Source: Sphingomonas corticis (GTDB taxonomy: Bacteria; Pseudomonadota; Alphaproteobacteria; Sphingomonadales; Sphingomonadaceae). Taken from it: a stretch of 64,000 bases of DNA. The notes under the pieces are model-generated. The model ran no database searches. It was not told the DNA's origin and saw only the letters and a program-made list of their open reading frames with translations. Location of the stretch: positions 1 to 64,000 of the forward strand of contig NZ_JAAVJH010000009.1 of NCBI RefSeq assembly GCF_012035195.1, written 5' to 3'. This document shows, in pieces, positions 36,838-45,396 of the stretch. Position numbers and translations under genes: made by a program. Each line of letters opens with the position of its first letter. The first letter of the stretch is position 1.

Positions 36838-37379
36838 GCGCGCGACTTCTTCTCCAGCGCCTGCTTCAGCCCGGCGAGCGCGCCGAGCGGCCGGGCGTCC
36901 TCCTCGCTGAGCACGCCCGCCTCCCTCAGCGCCGCCGCCGCCGCAGGGCTGCGCGAATAGGGATCGAGCGCGAGCGCCACCGTCTCCGCCGCCGCCTCGC
37001 CCAGGTCGATGCCGCCGCCGGTAATCTCCACCGTGTCGAGCGCGTCGGCGGCCAGCTCCACCTCGTCCTCCCCGCCCGCGCCCGGCTCGACGAACAGCAG
37101 CGACACCGGCTCGTCGATCGCCTGCGTCAGCGGCTCGCCCGTCACCGCGCAGGCCTGCACCACCGCCGCCTCCACCCGGCCGCGCGCGGCGATGCCCGCA
37201 GCCTCGCGGCGGATCGCGAAGCTCGCCTCCAGCCGCTCGATCGCGACCAGGCCGAATCGCTGCGCCAGCGCCGCGCGCTCCTCCGGCGTGGCGGCGATGG
37301 CGACCGTCCGCTCCTCGCTGCCGATCGCGTCCAGCCGCTCGATGCGCGGGAACTCGGCCGGGGACACGGGCGACGTCAC
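36834..37379 (-). CDS. DUF177 (YceD) family protein
   Basis: 181 residues, starting at GTG overlapping the preceding gene (GTGA). VVQACAVTGEPLTQAIDEPV, the acidic middle (GEDEVELAADALDTVEIT) and ALDPYSRSP are typical; in other lineages YceD is next to rpmF and is linked to 23S rRNA processing. Here the partner is the cytochrome bc1 chaperone gene, a usual alphaproteobacterial order. Confidence 0.9.
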   Translation of the reverse strand: MTSPVSPAEFPRIERLDAIGSEERTVAIAATPEERAALAQRFGLVAIERLEASFAIRREAAGIAARGRVEAAVVQACAVTGEPLTQAIDEPVSLLFVEPGAGGEDEVELAADALDTVEITGGGIDLGEAAAETVALALDPYSRSPAAAAALREAGVLSEEDARPLGALAGLKQALEKKSRA

Positions 37380-37903
37380 GGCAGCTTCCCTTCGTCCAGT
37401 GCGGCGCGCGGCCAGTCGGCCAGCGCGGTGTGGAGCGCCTTCAGCTCGTCGCGCACGTGCGCCAGCGCGGCGGCGTCGGGCGCCTCGCCGCGGTAGAGGT
37501 TGCGCACCAGCGCGGCATCCAGCGCCGCATCGTCCTGCGCCAGTCCGTCGCGATAGGCGCCCAGCCGCCCGCCCAGCATCCCCATCATGCGGCCGACATG
37601 CTTGCCCACCACCATGTCGCCGAACCCGATCTGCCGCACCTGCGCGTCCATGTCGTCGACGAACCGCTCGGTCAGCGGGATGGTCGCGGCGACCGCGTCC
37701 TCCTCCCGCTCCAGTCGCAGCAGCACGATCGACAGGATTGCGGCGACCATGTCGAACCGGCCGTCCAGCGTGTCGGGCACGTGCCCGTCGAGGTACCAGT
37801 GCGGCCGCCGCGCGCGGGCGATGACCGCGTCGTACAGCGGCAGTGCGGCGGTGGGGTCGTGCCGCCCGAACAGGCGGGGGAAGAGGCGGGCGAGGAAGGT
37901 CAA
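37376..37903 (-). CDS. Ubiquinol-cytochrome c chaperone family protein
   Basis: 175 residues, starting at TTG (GGAG six bases upstream) as MTFLARLFPRLFG. LYDAVIARARRPHWYLDGHV, DTLDGRFDMVAAILSIVLLR, and MVVGKHVGRMMGMLGGRLGAY match the CBP3/UQCC1-like domain that helps assemble cytochrome b of complex III. Coupled to DUF177, divergent from the bamE-like gene. Confidence 0.9.
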   Translation of the reverse strand: MTFLARLFPRLFGRHDPTAALPLYDAVIARARRPHWYLDGHVPDTLDGRFDMVAAILSIVLLRLEREEDAVAATIPLTERFVDDMDAQVRQIGFGDMVVGKHVGRMMGMLGGRLGAYRDGLAQDDAALDAALVRNLYRGEAPDAAALAHVRDELKALHTALADWPRAALDEGKLP

Positions 37904-38035
37904 AGGGGCTCCGGCAGCGACGGGGAAGGTGATCGACGCGCGCGCCGCTTGTGTCGGCCGCGCGGCATCCATATTGGTGCGCGCGAGCGCCGCTGTCCAT
38001 GACGGGCGTTTCCAGTCGCGTCTCGCGGAGTCCCC

Positions 38036-38509
38036 ATGCGCCCCCTTCTCGCCTCCAGTCTCCTTCTCGCCGGCCTGCTCGCCGCCGGCTGCACGCCGCT
38101 TCGCTCGCACCAGGGCTATATCGTCGATGCGGACCTGGTGAACGCGATCCAGCCGGGGGTGGACAATCGCCAGTCGGTGCTGGCGACGCTGGGCACGCCC
38201 AGTTTCGCGAGCCAGTTCAACCAGGGCGACTGGTATTACGTGTCGCGCGACAGCCGCAACTTCGCGTTCAATCCGCCCTCGCCCAGCGACCAGCTGACCG
38301 TGCAGATCAGCTTCGACCAGAGCGGCAACGTGTCGGCGATCCGCCGCTCGGGCGTGGAGCAGGTGGCGAAGGTCGATCCGTACGGCAAGACGACGCCGAC
38401 GCTGGGCCGCGAGCGCGGCTTCTTCGCCGAGCTGTTCGGCAACATCGGCGCGGTGGGCGCGCCCGGCATGGGCGGCGCGCAGGGCGGCGGCGGGCGCGAT
38501 CGCCCCTGA
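38036..38509 (+). CDS. bamE: BamE/OmlA-type outer-membrane assembly lipoprotein
   Basis: 157 residues. Lipoprotein signal with lipobox LLAAGC (Cys19); the SmpA/OmlA fold follows (QGYIVDADLVNAIQPGVDNR, QSVLATLGTPSFASQFNQGD, WYYVSRDSRNFAF). It is a peripheral lipoprotein of the BAM complex that inserts beta-barrels. The Gly-rich tail ends inside the first unit of a 17-base tandem repeat. Divergent from the bc1 chaperone gene. Confidence 0.93.
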   Translation: MRPLLASSLLLAGLLAAGCTPLRSHQGYIVDADLVNAIQPGVDNRQSVLATLGTPSFASQFNQGDWYYVSRDSRNFAFNPPSPSDQLTVQISFDQSGNVSAIRRSGVEQVAKVDPYGKTTPTLGRERGFFAELFGNIGAVGAPGMGGAQGGGGRDRP

Positions 38510-38551
38510 TTCCTGCGCGCCCCTGATTCCTGCGAGCCCCTGATCCCCGCA
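38501..38551 (+). repeat. Three tandem 17-bp repeats over the bamE stop codon
   Basis: CGCCCCTGATTCCTGCG occurs twice perfectly (38501-38517, 38518-38534) and once degenerate (38535-38551). The bamE stop TGA is inside the first unit. The unit is not a multiple of three, so unit-number changes leave the protein unaffected, since translation stops in unit one. Confidence 0.85.
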
Positions 38552-38669
38552 AGCATCGTGATCTGCCTGTCGTTTCGCTGACGATCGCATTCGCGGGCGG
38601 TTCAGCGCGCCCGGCATAATCCCGTCCCCAGGTGGGCGCCCGTCGGCGCCCGCATGGAGGACAAGGAAG

Positions 38670-39233
38670 ATGCGTACCTTCTTCACCGCCGCACTGATCG
38701 CCGCCATGATGGCGCCCGTGTCGGCCGGCGCGCAGACGCGCGAGCTGCACCGCAACCGCCAGGACATCCGCCAGGAACAGCGCGAGTTGCGCGACGCCTG
38801 GCGCCGCGGCGACCGCCGCGACATCAGGGAGGAACGCCGCGACCTGCGCGAGGCGCGGCAGGAATATCGCGAGGACAGGCGCGATTATCGCCGCGACGTG
38901 CGCGACGATTGGCGCCGCGACCGGCGTGACGACTGGCGCGATGACCGGCGACGCAACTGGGGCCGCGACGATTGGCGCGGCTATCGCAACGATCACCGCG
39001 CCGTCTACGCCCGCGGCAACTGGCGTGCGCCGTTCCGCTACCAGTCGTTTCGTGCCGGCACGCGCATCGCCCCGGCCTATTACGGCGGGCGCTACGCCAT
39101 CGTCAGCCCGGCGCGATACCGCCTGCCGCCCGCCTATGGCGCGACGCGGTGGGTACGCCACTACGACGACGTGCTGCTGGTCGACGCGCGTCGCGGCGTC
39201 GTGCTGGACGTGATCCGCAACTTCTTCTGGTGA
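38670..39233 (+). CDS. RcnB-like exported Arg/Asp-rich protein
   Basis: 187 residues. Signal peptide (FFTAALIAAMMAPVSAGA), then a long highly charged helical region of Arg-Asp-rich near-repeats (RRDIREERRDLREARQEY, DRRDYRRDVRDDWRRD; about 25-110), then the conserved C-terminal RcnB domain (YRLPPAYGATRWVRHYDDVL). E. coli RcnB is a periplasmic nickel/cobalt homeostasis protein; the metal role here is family-based inference. A good AGGA lies upstream of the ATG. Confidence 0.85.
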   Translation: MRTFFTAALIAAMMAPVSAGAQTRELHRNRQDIRQEQRELRDAWRRGDRRDIREERRDLREARQEYREDRRDYRRDVRDDWRRDRRDDWRDDRRRNWGRDDWRGYRNDHRAVYARGNWRAPFRYQSFRAGTRIAPAYYGGRYAIVSPARYRLPPAYGATRWVRHYDDVLLVDARRGVVLDVIRNFFW

Positions 39234-39242
39234 GGGAACAAA

Positions 39243-39269
39243 GGGAAGCGGGCTCGCGCACCGCTTCCC
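39243..39269 (+). terminator. Terminator-like hairpin after the RcnB-like gene
   Basis: GGGAAGCGG and CCGCTTCCC form a perfect nine-base stem around GCTCGCGCA, starting nine bases after the stop. It is followed by TTCCCCTGTTG, a poor T run. Confidence 0.6.
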
Positions 39270-39304
39270 TTCCCCTGTTGCACCTGCTCCCCAATCGACT
39301 CGCC

Positions 39305-39434
39305 GGGCTTCGGCCCATGCCGGTTCGGCCGCGTCGCGGAAAACGCCACGACGCGGCCAGTACCGGCTTGGGGTCGGCACCGGTCCCGAAAGGGGAAAAG
39401 GGACCGCTGCGCCCAACGAGCCGGGCCGGTTTTT
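39305..39434 (+). other. Hairpin-dense leader upstream of the NfrB-like glycosyltransferase
   Basis: Three further stems follow in series: GGGC-TTCG-GCCC (39305-39316); a two-part 15-pair stem CCGGT...GGCCGCGTCG with CGACGCGGCC...ACCGG (39320-39366) around CGGAAAACGCCA; and GGTCCC/GGGACC enclosing GAAAGGGGAAAA (from 39381). The segment ends in GGGCCGGTTTTTG. No ORF is evident. It could be a structured leader/attenuator or a small RNA; no known riboswitch class was recognised. Confidence 0.45.
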
Positions 39435-39521
39435 GTTCGTCCTCTCCGACACTTTCGCGACCGATGTTGCGCGGGTGCCACACCTCGCGCACAAACCCGA
39501 TCGCTGGGGGGCGCGGGAACG

Positions 39522-40895
39522 ATGGGGTCGGTGGGTGATGGCTGGCTGATCGCGCTCGACGCGGGCCTCGGCGAGGCGCTGCTGTTCGCGGGCGTCCTGT
39601 TCCTCGTCGGCGGGCTGGACGATCTGGCGATCGATCTCGCCTGGGCGCGGATGCGCCGGCCGCCCGCGCGATTCGAGGACCTGCCGCCCGCACCGCCGTG
39701 CCGCCTCGCCGTGTTCGTGCCGGCGTGGGACGAGGGCGCGGTCATCGCGGCGATGCTGCGCGCGACGCTCTCCCGCTACCGCCACGACGATTATCGCCTG
39801 TTCGTCGGTTGCTATCCCAACGATCCCGCCACCATCGCCGCGGTCGCGACCGTGGCGCAGGAGGACGCCCGCGTCCGCCTGGTGATCGGCGAGGCCGACG
39901 GGCCCACGACGAAGGCGGCCAACCTCAACGACCTGTGGCGCGCGCTGCGCCGCGCGGACGCGCGCGACGGGCGCGCCACCGACGCGGTCGTGCTGCACGA
40001 TGCCGAGGACGTGGTCGATCCGTTCGAGCTGGCGCTGGTGGAGCGGCTGCTGCCGCGCTTCGCGCTGGTCCAGCTGCCGGTGGTGCCGCTGCTGGACCGG
40101 GGTGCCACGCTCGTGGCGGGCACCTATGCGGACGAGTTCGCGGAGAGCCACGGCCGGACGCTGGTGGTGCGCGGCGCGCTGGGCGTGGCGCTGCCGCTTG
40201 CCGGCGTGGGCTGCGCGCTCCGCTGCGACGCGCTGGCGGCGATCGCGGGCGCGGGGGACGCGCCGTTCGATCCGCGCACGCTGACCGAGGATTACGAGCT
40301 GGGCCTGCGACTCGGCGCGCTCGGCCTGCCCGCCTGCTTCGCGCGCGTCACCGCGCCGGGGCGGGGCGCGCCGATCGCCACCCGCGCCTATTTCCCCGAC
40401 CGCGTGCGCCCCGCGGTGGTGCAGAAGGCGCGCTGGATGGTGGGCATCGCCTTCGCCGGCTGGGACCGCACCGGCTGGGGCGCGGGGTGGCGGCCGGCGG
40501 AATGGTGGATGCGGCTGCGCGACCGGCGCGCGCCGCTGGCGGTGATCGCGCTGGCGGTCGCCTATGCCGCGCTGGCGGGGAGCGCGCTGTCCTGGGCGGC
40601 GCATGCGTGGCGCGGCACCGCCATGCCGTGGCCGCAGGGAGCGCTGCGCTGGCTGCTGGCGATCAACGCGCTGCTGCTGGCGTGGCGGCTGGCGATGCGC
40701 GCGGGGGCGACGGCGCGCGTCTACGGCTGGCGCGAGGGGATGCGCGCGGTGCCGCGCGCGGTGGTGGGCAACATCGTCGCGATGCTGGCGGCGCGGCGTG
40801 CGCTGGTCCGCTACTGCCGGATGCTGGCGGGGGACGAGGCGCGCTGGGACAAGACCGCGCATCGTTTCCCGGCGACGGTGCCGGGCGATGCGTGA
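39522..40895 (+). CDS. Membrane glycosyltransferase, NfrB-like
   Basis: 457 residues. One N-terminal membrane helix (about 15-40), a GT-A domain with VFVPAWDEGAVIAAMLRATL, GPTTKAANLNDLW, LHDAEDVVDP (DxD-like) and FDPRTLTEDYELGLRLGALG (TED, as in processive GT2 enzymes), then QKARWMVGIAF (Q/RxxRW-like) and C-terminal membrane helices. The family resembles the N-terminal part of NfrB, the inner-membrane synthase of the N4 phage receptor polysaccharide. Overlaps the next gene by eight bases. Exopolysaccharide synthesis is inferred. Confidence 0.85.
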   Translation: MGSVGDGWLIALDAGLGEALLFAGVLFLVGGLDDLAIDLAWARMRRPPARFEDLPPAPPCRLAVFVPAWDEGAVIAAMLRATLSRYRHDDYRLFVGCYPNDPATIAAVATVAQEDARVRLVIGEADGPTTKAANLNDLWRALRRADARDGRATDAVVLHDAEDVVDPFELALVERLLPRFALVQLPVVPLLDRGATLVAGTYADEFAESHGRTLVVRGALGVALPLAGVGCALRCDALAAIAGAGDAPFDPRTLTEDYELGLRLGALGLPACFARVTAPGRGAPIATRAYFPDRVRPAVVQKARWMVGIAFAGWDRTGWGAGWRPAEWWMRLRDRRAPLAVIALAVAYAALAGSALSWAAHAWRGTAMPWPQGALRWLLAINALLLAWRLAMRAGATARVYGWREGMRAVPRAVVGNIVAMLAARRALVRYCRMLAGDEARWDKTAHRFPATVPGDA

Positions 40896-41886
40896 CGCCG
40901 CGCATTCCGCGCGGCGCGGACGCCCGCTGCGCGCGCTGGGGCTGGTGCTCGGCGGCTGGATCGCGATGCGCGTGGCCTGGCTGTGGCCGCACGCGTCGAC
41001 GCCGCCCCGCCACGCCTCCATCCCGCCCCCGGCCTCGGCCCCGGCGACGCAGCCGGCACCGCCCCTTCGGCTCGCGCTGGGGATACCGGGTGAGGTGCCC
41101 GCGGTGCCGACCCGCCCGTTGCGCGAGCGGACGTTCGCGCCGACGCCCGTCGTGCCCCCTCCTCCGACCACGCTTTCCCCCGCTCCCGCGATCGCGTTGC
41201 CGCGCCCCCCGGTGGAGCACGTCCTCGCGCTGCTCGGCCTCGTGCGCTACGGCACGCCGGATCCGGCGCCGCCCGGCCCTTCGCGCTGGTCGGGCAGCGC
41301 CTGGGCGATCGTGCGCGGCGCGGGCGGGGCGGGCGGAGTGGCGACGCCGCAGCTGGGCGGTAGCCAGGCGGGTGCGCGGCTCGCCTACGCGCTGGACGAC
41401 CGGTTCGCGCTCGCCGCGCGCGTGGCGGGCGCGCTGGGCACGCGGCAGCGCGAGGCGGCAATCGGCGTCGAGTGGCGCCCCACCGCCCTGCCGCTGCGCG
41501 TGGTGGCGGAGCAGCGGATCGGGCTGGCCGCCACCCGCGGCGGGCCGGCGCTGGGCCTGGTCGGCGGCGTCTCCGACCGGCCGCTGCCGCTCGGCCTCGC
41601 GCTCGACGGCTATGCGCAGGCGGGGGTGATCGCGCGCGACGGCGGCGAGGGCTATGCCGACGGCGCGATCCGTGTCGGCCGGGCGGTGGGCGCGCTCGAC
41701 CTGTCGCTCGGTGCCTGGGGCGCGGCGCAGCGGGGCGCGGCGCGGCTGGACCTCGGCCCCTCGGCGGCGGTGGTCGTGCCGGTGGCGGCGGCGCGGGTGC
41801 GCGTGTCGCTCGACTGGCGCCAGCGGGTGGCGGGCAACGCGCGGCCGGCATCGGGCGTGGCGCTGTCGCTGGGAACCGATTTCTAG
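40888..41886 (+). CDS. NfrA C-terminal-domain-like outer-membrane protein
   Basis: 332 residues. A short N-terminal hydrophobic segment (about 14-32), a long proline-rich linker (about 35-110), then a beta-rich C-terminal region (WAIVRGAGGAGGVATPQLGG, SQAGARLAYALDDRFALAAR, ending VALSLGTDF) with the alternating pattern of outer-membrane strands, like the NfrA C-terminal domain. Aromatic C-terminus supports barrel insertion. With the overlapping NfrB-like gene it probably forms a polysaccharide synthesis/export pair. The TPR-rich N-terminal part of E. coli NfrA is missing. Confidence 0.65.
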   Translation: MRDAAHSARRGRPLRALGLVLGGWIAMRVAWLWPHASTPPRHASIPPPASAPATQPAPPLRLALGIPGEVPAVPTRPLRERTFAPTPVVPPPPTTLSPAPAIALPRPPVEHVLALLGLVRYGTPDPAPPGPSRWSGSAWAIVRGAGGAGGVATPQLGGSQAGARLAYALDDRFALAARVAGALGTRQREAAIGVEWRPTALPLRVVAEQRIGLAATRGGPALGLVGGVSDRPLPLGLALDGYAQAGVIARDGGEGYADGAIRVGRAVGALDLSLGAWGAAQRGAARLDLGPSAAVVVPVAAARVRVSLDWRQRVAGNARPASGVALSLGTDF

Positions 41887-41948
41887 CCGACCGGTCGCCG
41901 CGGGGCGCTATGCCGCGCGGCGCGAAGCGGCTAATCCCCGTCGTCGCC

Positions 41949-42863
41949 ATGGACCTCTACCTGCCGATCGCGAACCTGTCGGTGAACGCGCTGGTGATGA
42001 TCGCGCTGGGCGCCGGCGTCGGATTGCTGTCGGGCATGTTCGGCGTCGGCGGCGGGTTCCTGACGACGCCGCTGCTGATCGTCTACGGCATCCCGCCCAC
42101 GGTCGCCGCCGCCTCCGCCGCGACGCAGGTGACGGGCGCCAGCGTCTCCGGCGTGTTCGCGCACATGCGGCGCGGCGGCGTGGACGTGCGCATGGGCGGC
42201 GTGCTGGTGGCGGGCGGCATCCTCGGCTCGCTGTTCGGCGCGTGGCTGTTCCGGCTGCTGCAGCAATCGGGACAGATCGATACCGCTATCGCCGTCACCT
42301 ATGTGCTGCTGCTCGGCTCCATCGGCCTGTCGATGCTGCGCGAGGCGGTGGCGGCGATCCTGGTGGCACGCGGGCGGCGCCCGGCGAAGCCGCGGCGGCG
42401 GCGCCACCACCCGCTGGTCGCGGCGCTGCCGTTCCGGATGCGCTTCTACGCCAGCGGCCTCTACATCTCGCCGCTGGCGCCGCTGCTGCTCGGCTTCGCC
42501 ACCGGCATCCTCACCATCCTGCTCGGCATCGGTGGCGGCTTCGTGCTGGTGCCGGCGATGATCTACCTGCTTGGCATGGCGACCGGCGTGGTGGTGGGCA
42601 CCAGCCTGTTCCAGATCCTGTTCGTCACCGCGGCGGCGACGATGGTCCACGCGACGACGACCAAGGCGGTGGACATCGTCCTTGCCGCGCTGCTGCTGGT
42701 CGGCTCGGTCGCGGGCGCGCAGCTGGGCGCGCGGCTGGCCAGCCGCGCCAAGCCCGAATACCTGCGCCTGGCGCTCGCGCTAATGGTGCTGGCGGTGGCG
42801 TTCCGCATCGGGCTCGGGCTCGGCTGGCGGCCCGACGAGATCTACACGGTCGAGCTGAATTGA
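41949..42863 (+). CDS. TSUP (TauE/SafE) family anion permease
   Basis: 304 residues, eight or so membrane helices in two repeats: MFGVGGGFLTTPLLIVYGI and TILLGIGGGFVLVPAMIYLL are the paired family signatures. Members export or import sulfite, sulfonates and related anions. Start at ATG before DLYLPIANLSVNA. The next gene, TIGR02186, overlaps its stop (TTGA), a conserved pairing. Confidence 0.92.
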   Translation: MDLYLPIANLSVNALVMIALGAGVGLLSGMFGVGGGFLTTPLLIVYGIPPTVAAASAATQVTGASVSGVFAHMRRGGVDVRMGGVLVAGGILGSLFGAWLFRLLQQSGQIDTAIAVTYVLLLGSIGLSMLREAVAAILVARGRRPAKPRRRRHHPLVAALPFRMRFYASGLYISPLAPLLLGFATGILTILLGIGGGFVLVPAMIYLLGMATGVVVGTSLFQILFVTAAATMVHATTTKAVDIVLAALLLVGSVAGAQLGARLASRAKPEYLRLALALMVLAVAFRIGLGLGWRPDEIYTVELN

Positions 42864-43618
42864 GGCGCGCGCTGCTCCTCCTTGCCGCGCCGCTGCTGGC
42901 CGCGCAGGCCAAGCCCGTGCTGGTGCCCGACGTGTCGCAGCGCGAGGTCGAGATCGCCTACAGCTTCACCGGCGCGGAGCTGCTGCTGTTCGGCGCGATC
43001 CTCTATCCCGGCGGGCGCGTGCCCGCGGACGACCGGCGCACCGACGTGGTGGTCGTCGTCAAGGGGCCGACCGAATCGATCACGATCCGGGAAAAGGAGA
43101 AGGTGGCGGGCGTGTGGATCAACGCGCAGGCGCTGCGCTACCGCTCGGCGCCCAGCTTCTACGCCGCCGCCGCTTCCCGCCCGATCCGCGACATCGTCGA
43201 CGCGCGCACCCGCGCCATCTACGAGATCGGGCTGGACAGCCTCCAGCTCTCCCCCGCCTCCAACGCGCCGGCGGAGGTGCAGGATCGCTTCACCCGCGGC
43301 CTCGTCGAGCAGCGCCGCCGCGCCGGGCTGTTCACCGAGACGCCGGGCGCGGTGGAGATCACCGGCGGCGTCCTCTATCGCGCGCGCATCCGGGTGCCCG
43401 CGCAGGTGACCGTCGGGCGCTTTACCGCGGAAACCTTCCTGATTCGCGACGGCCGCGTCCTGGCGGCGGCGGTACGCGACATCGACGTGCGCAAGTCGGG
43501 CTTCGAGCGCTTCGTCGCCGAGGCGGCGGACCGCCATGCCATCCTCTACGGCCTCGCTGCGGTGGCGCTGTCGGTGCTGCTCGGCTGGGCGGCGGGGCGC
43601 ATCGCCCGGCGCGGCTGA
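42860..43618 (+). CDS. TIGR02186 family membrane-anchored periplasmic protein
   Basis: 252 residues, probably starting at TTG overlapping the permease stop. A signal peptide (LRRALLLLAAPLLAAQA), a beta-rich periplasmic domain (VSQREVEIAYSFTGAELLLF, GVLYRARIRVPAQVTVGRF) and one C-terminal membrane helix (ILYGLAAVALSVLLGWAAG) fit the TIGR02186 family, nearly always encoded beside a TSUP permease. It may be an accessory subunit of the transporter. Confidence 0.85.
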   Translation: MRRALLLLAAPLLAAQAKPVLVPDVSQREVEIAYSFTGAELLLFGAILYPGGRVPADDRRTDVVVVVKGPTESITIREKEKVAGVWINAQALRYRSAPSFYAAAASRPIRDIVDARTRAIYEIGLDSLQLSPASNAPAEVQDRFTRGLVEQRRRAGLFTETPGAVEITGGVLYRARIRVPAQVTVGRFTAETFLIRDGRVLAAAVRDIDVRKSGFERFVAEAADRHAILYGLAAVALSVLLGWAAGRIARRG

Positions 43619-43682
43619 TCCGTCCACGCTTCCTTTACCGCGCGCGCCTAGGCTGGCGGGGAACGAGGGGGCGTGCTGCACG

Positions 43683-45320
43683 ATGAACCATTTCTCTTCC
43701 GGCGCCTTCGTGCCGGCCGCGGACGTCAGCCGCGAACCGATCGGCTATGTTGCGGAAATCGCCGGATCGCGCAGCGAGATGGTGTTTGATCTCGCCGCCT
43801 TGCAGGCGCTGGTGGGACACGATGACCCGGTGATCGCGTCGGCGGGGCAGGTCGGCGGGCAGGTGAAGGTGCGCGTCGGCCAGTCGTGGCTGCTCGCCAA
43901 CATCCGCTCGCTCGGGCTCGCGCCGGGACAGATGGACCGCGTGGTCGCCACCGTCGATTTCCTCGGCGAGGGGGACGAGGAGCGGCTGACCGGCAAGCTC
44001 TACAACTTCCGCCGCGGCGTCACCCGCTATCCCATGCCGGGGGCGGAGGCCTATGCCGCCACCGGGGCGGACCTCCAGCAGGTCTATGCCGCGTCGGACC
44101 GGCCCAGCGTGGAGATCGGCCTCGTCTATCCCACCCGCGACGTGCGCGCCTCGCTGTTCGTCGATTCGATGCTCGGCAAGCATTTCGCGCTGCTCGGCTC
44201 CACCGGCACCGGCAAGTCGACCAGTGCCGCGCTGATCCTGCACCGCATCTGCCAGCTGGCGCCGCAGGGCCATATCGTGATGGTCGATCCGCACGGCGAA
44301 TATGCCGCCGCGTTCAAGGGGAACGGCGCGATCTACGACGTGTCGAACCTGCAGATGCCCTATTGGCTGATGAACCTGGAGGAGCATTGCGAGGTGCTGC
44401 TCACCTCCACCGGGTCGGACCGGCAGGTGGACGCCGACATCCTCGCCAAGTGCCTGCTCGCCGCGCGGTCGAAGAACCGCCTGGGGCAGGAGATCCCCAA
44501 GCTGACGGTCGACGCGCCGATCCCCTATCTGCTCAGCGACCTGACCCAGCTGATCCAGCTGGAGATGGGCAAGATGGATCGTGCCGGCGACACCGCGCCC
44601 TATCTGCGGCTGAAGAACAAGATCGACGAGGTGAAGGCCGATCCGCGCTTCGGCTTCATGTTCTCCGGCATGCTGGTCGCCGACACGATGGCCGGCTTCG
44701 TCAGCCGCGTCTTCCGCCTGCCGGGCGAGGGCAAGCCGATCTCGATCATCGACGTGTCGGGCGTGCCCAGCGAGATCACCAGCGTGGTGGTGGCGATGCT
44801 GAGCCGGATGGTGTTCGACTTCGCCATCTGGTCCCGCAACGAGCCGCAGCGCCCGATCCTGCTCGTGTGCGAGGAGGCGCACCGCTACATCCCGCGCGAC
44901 GACACCGGTTCGTCGGTCGCGCGCATCCTCGGTCGCATCGCGAAGGAGGGACGCAAGTACGGCGTGTCGCTGGGCCTCATCACGCAGCGCCCGTCGGACC
45001 TGGCCGAAGGCGTGCTGTCGCAGTGCGGCACGATCATCTCGATGCGCCTCAACAACGATCGCGACCAGGCGTTCGTGCGCGCCGCGATGCCGGAGGGTGC
45101 GCGCGGCTTCCTCGATTCGATCCCCGCGCTGCGCAACCGCGAGTGCATCATCTGCGGCGAGGGCGTCGCGATCCCGATCCGCGTCGCCTTCGATCCGCTG
45201 GAGGCGGACAAGCGCCCGGCGTCGGACGATCCGCTGTTTTCCGAGCTGTGGAAGGAGAGCGGGGGCGAGGAGCAGATCATCGCCCGCACGATCCAGCGCT
45301 GGCGCAGCCAGGGGCGCTGA
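43683..45320 (+). CDS. HerA-like ATP-binding protein (DUF87 hexameric translocase)
   Basis: 545 residues. An N-terminal HAS-barrel-like domain (about 15-110) is followed by a RecA-like ATPase with Walker A GSTGTGKS (172-179), Walker B ILLVCEEAHRY and an arginine-finger region GLITQRPSDLAEGVLSQCGT. HerA-type ATPases translocate DNA, commonly with the NurA nuclease; no nurA is adjacent. Possible roles are DNA-end processing or phage defence; housekeeping is equally possible as the gene is widespread in sphingomonads. Confidence 0.9.
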   Translation: MNHFSSGAFVPAADVSREPIGYVAEIAGSRSEMVFDLAALQALVGHDDPVIASAGQVGGQVKVRVGQSWLLANIRSLGLAPGQMDRVVATVDFLGEGDEERLTGKLYNFRRGVTRYPMPGAEAYAATGADLQQVYAASDRPSVEIGLVYPTRDVRASLFVDSMLGKHFALLGSTGTGKSTSAALILHRICQLAPQGHIVMVDPHGEYAAAFKGNGAIYDVSNLQMPYWLMNLEEHCEVLLTSTGSDRQVDADILAKCLLAARSKNRLGQEIPKLTVDAPIPYLLSDLTQLIQLEMGKMDRAGDTAPYLRLKNKIDEVKADPRFGFMFSGMLVADTMAGFVSRVFRLPGEGKPISIIDVSGVPSEITSVVVAMLSRMVFDFAIWSRNEPQRPILLVCEEAHRYIPRDDTGSSVARILGRIAKEGRKYGVSLGLITQRPSDLAEGVLSQCGTIISMRLNNDRDQAFVRAAMPEGARGFLDSIPALRNRECIICGEGVAIPIRVAFDPLEADKRPASDDPLFSELWKESGGEEQIIARTIQRWRSQGR

Positions 45321-45396
45321 ACGCACGCGGACGGTAGGCGAGCGGCCACGGCGCCGCTATGCGTTGATCGACATCAACTCCGTAGGGAGCCGACGT

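Noticed and set aside
38760-38980. DNA repeat or CRISPR-like array in the RcnB-like gene
   Set aside because: The repetition is codon-level Arg/Asp-rich coding sequence, with no constant repeats or spacers.
43683-45320. HerA-like ATPase as part of an antiphage defence system
   Set aside because: Neighbours are a TIGR02186 gene and LemA; no nuclease, SIR2 or DUF4297 partner is present, so a defence call is not supported.
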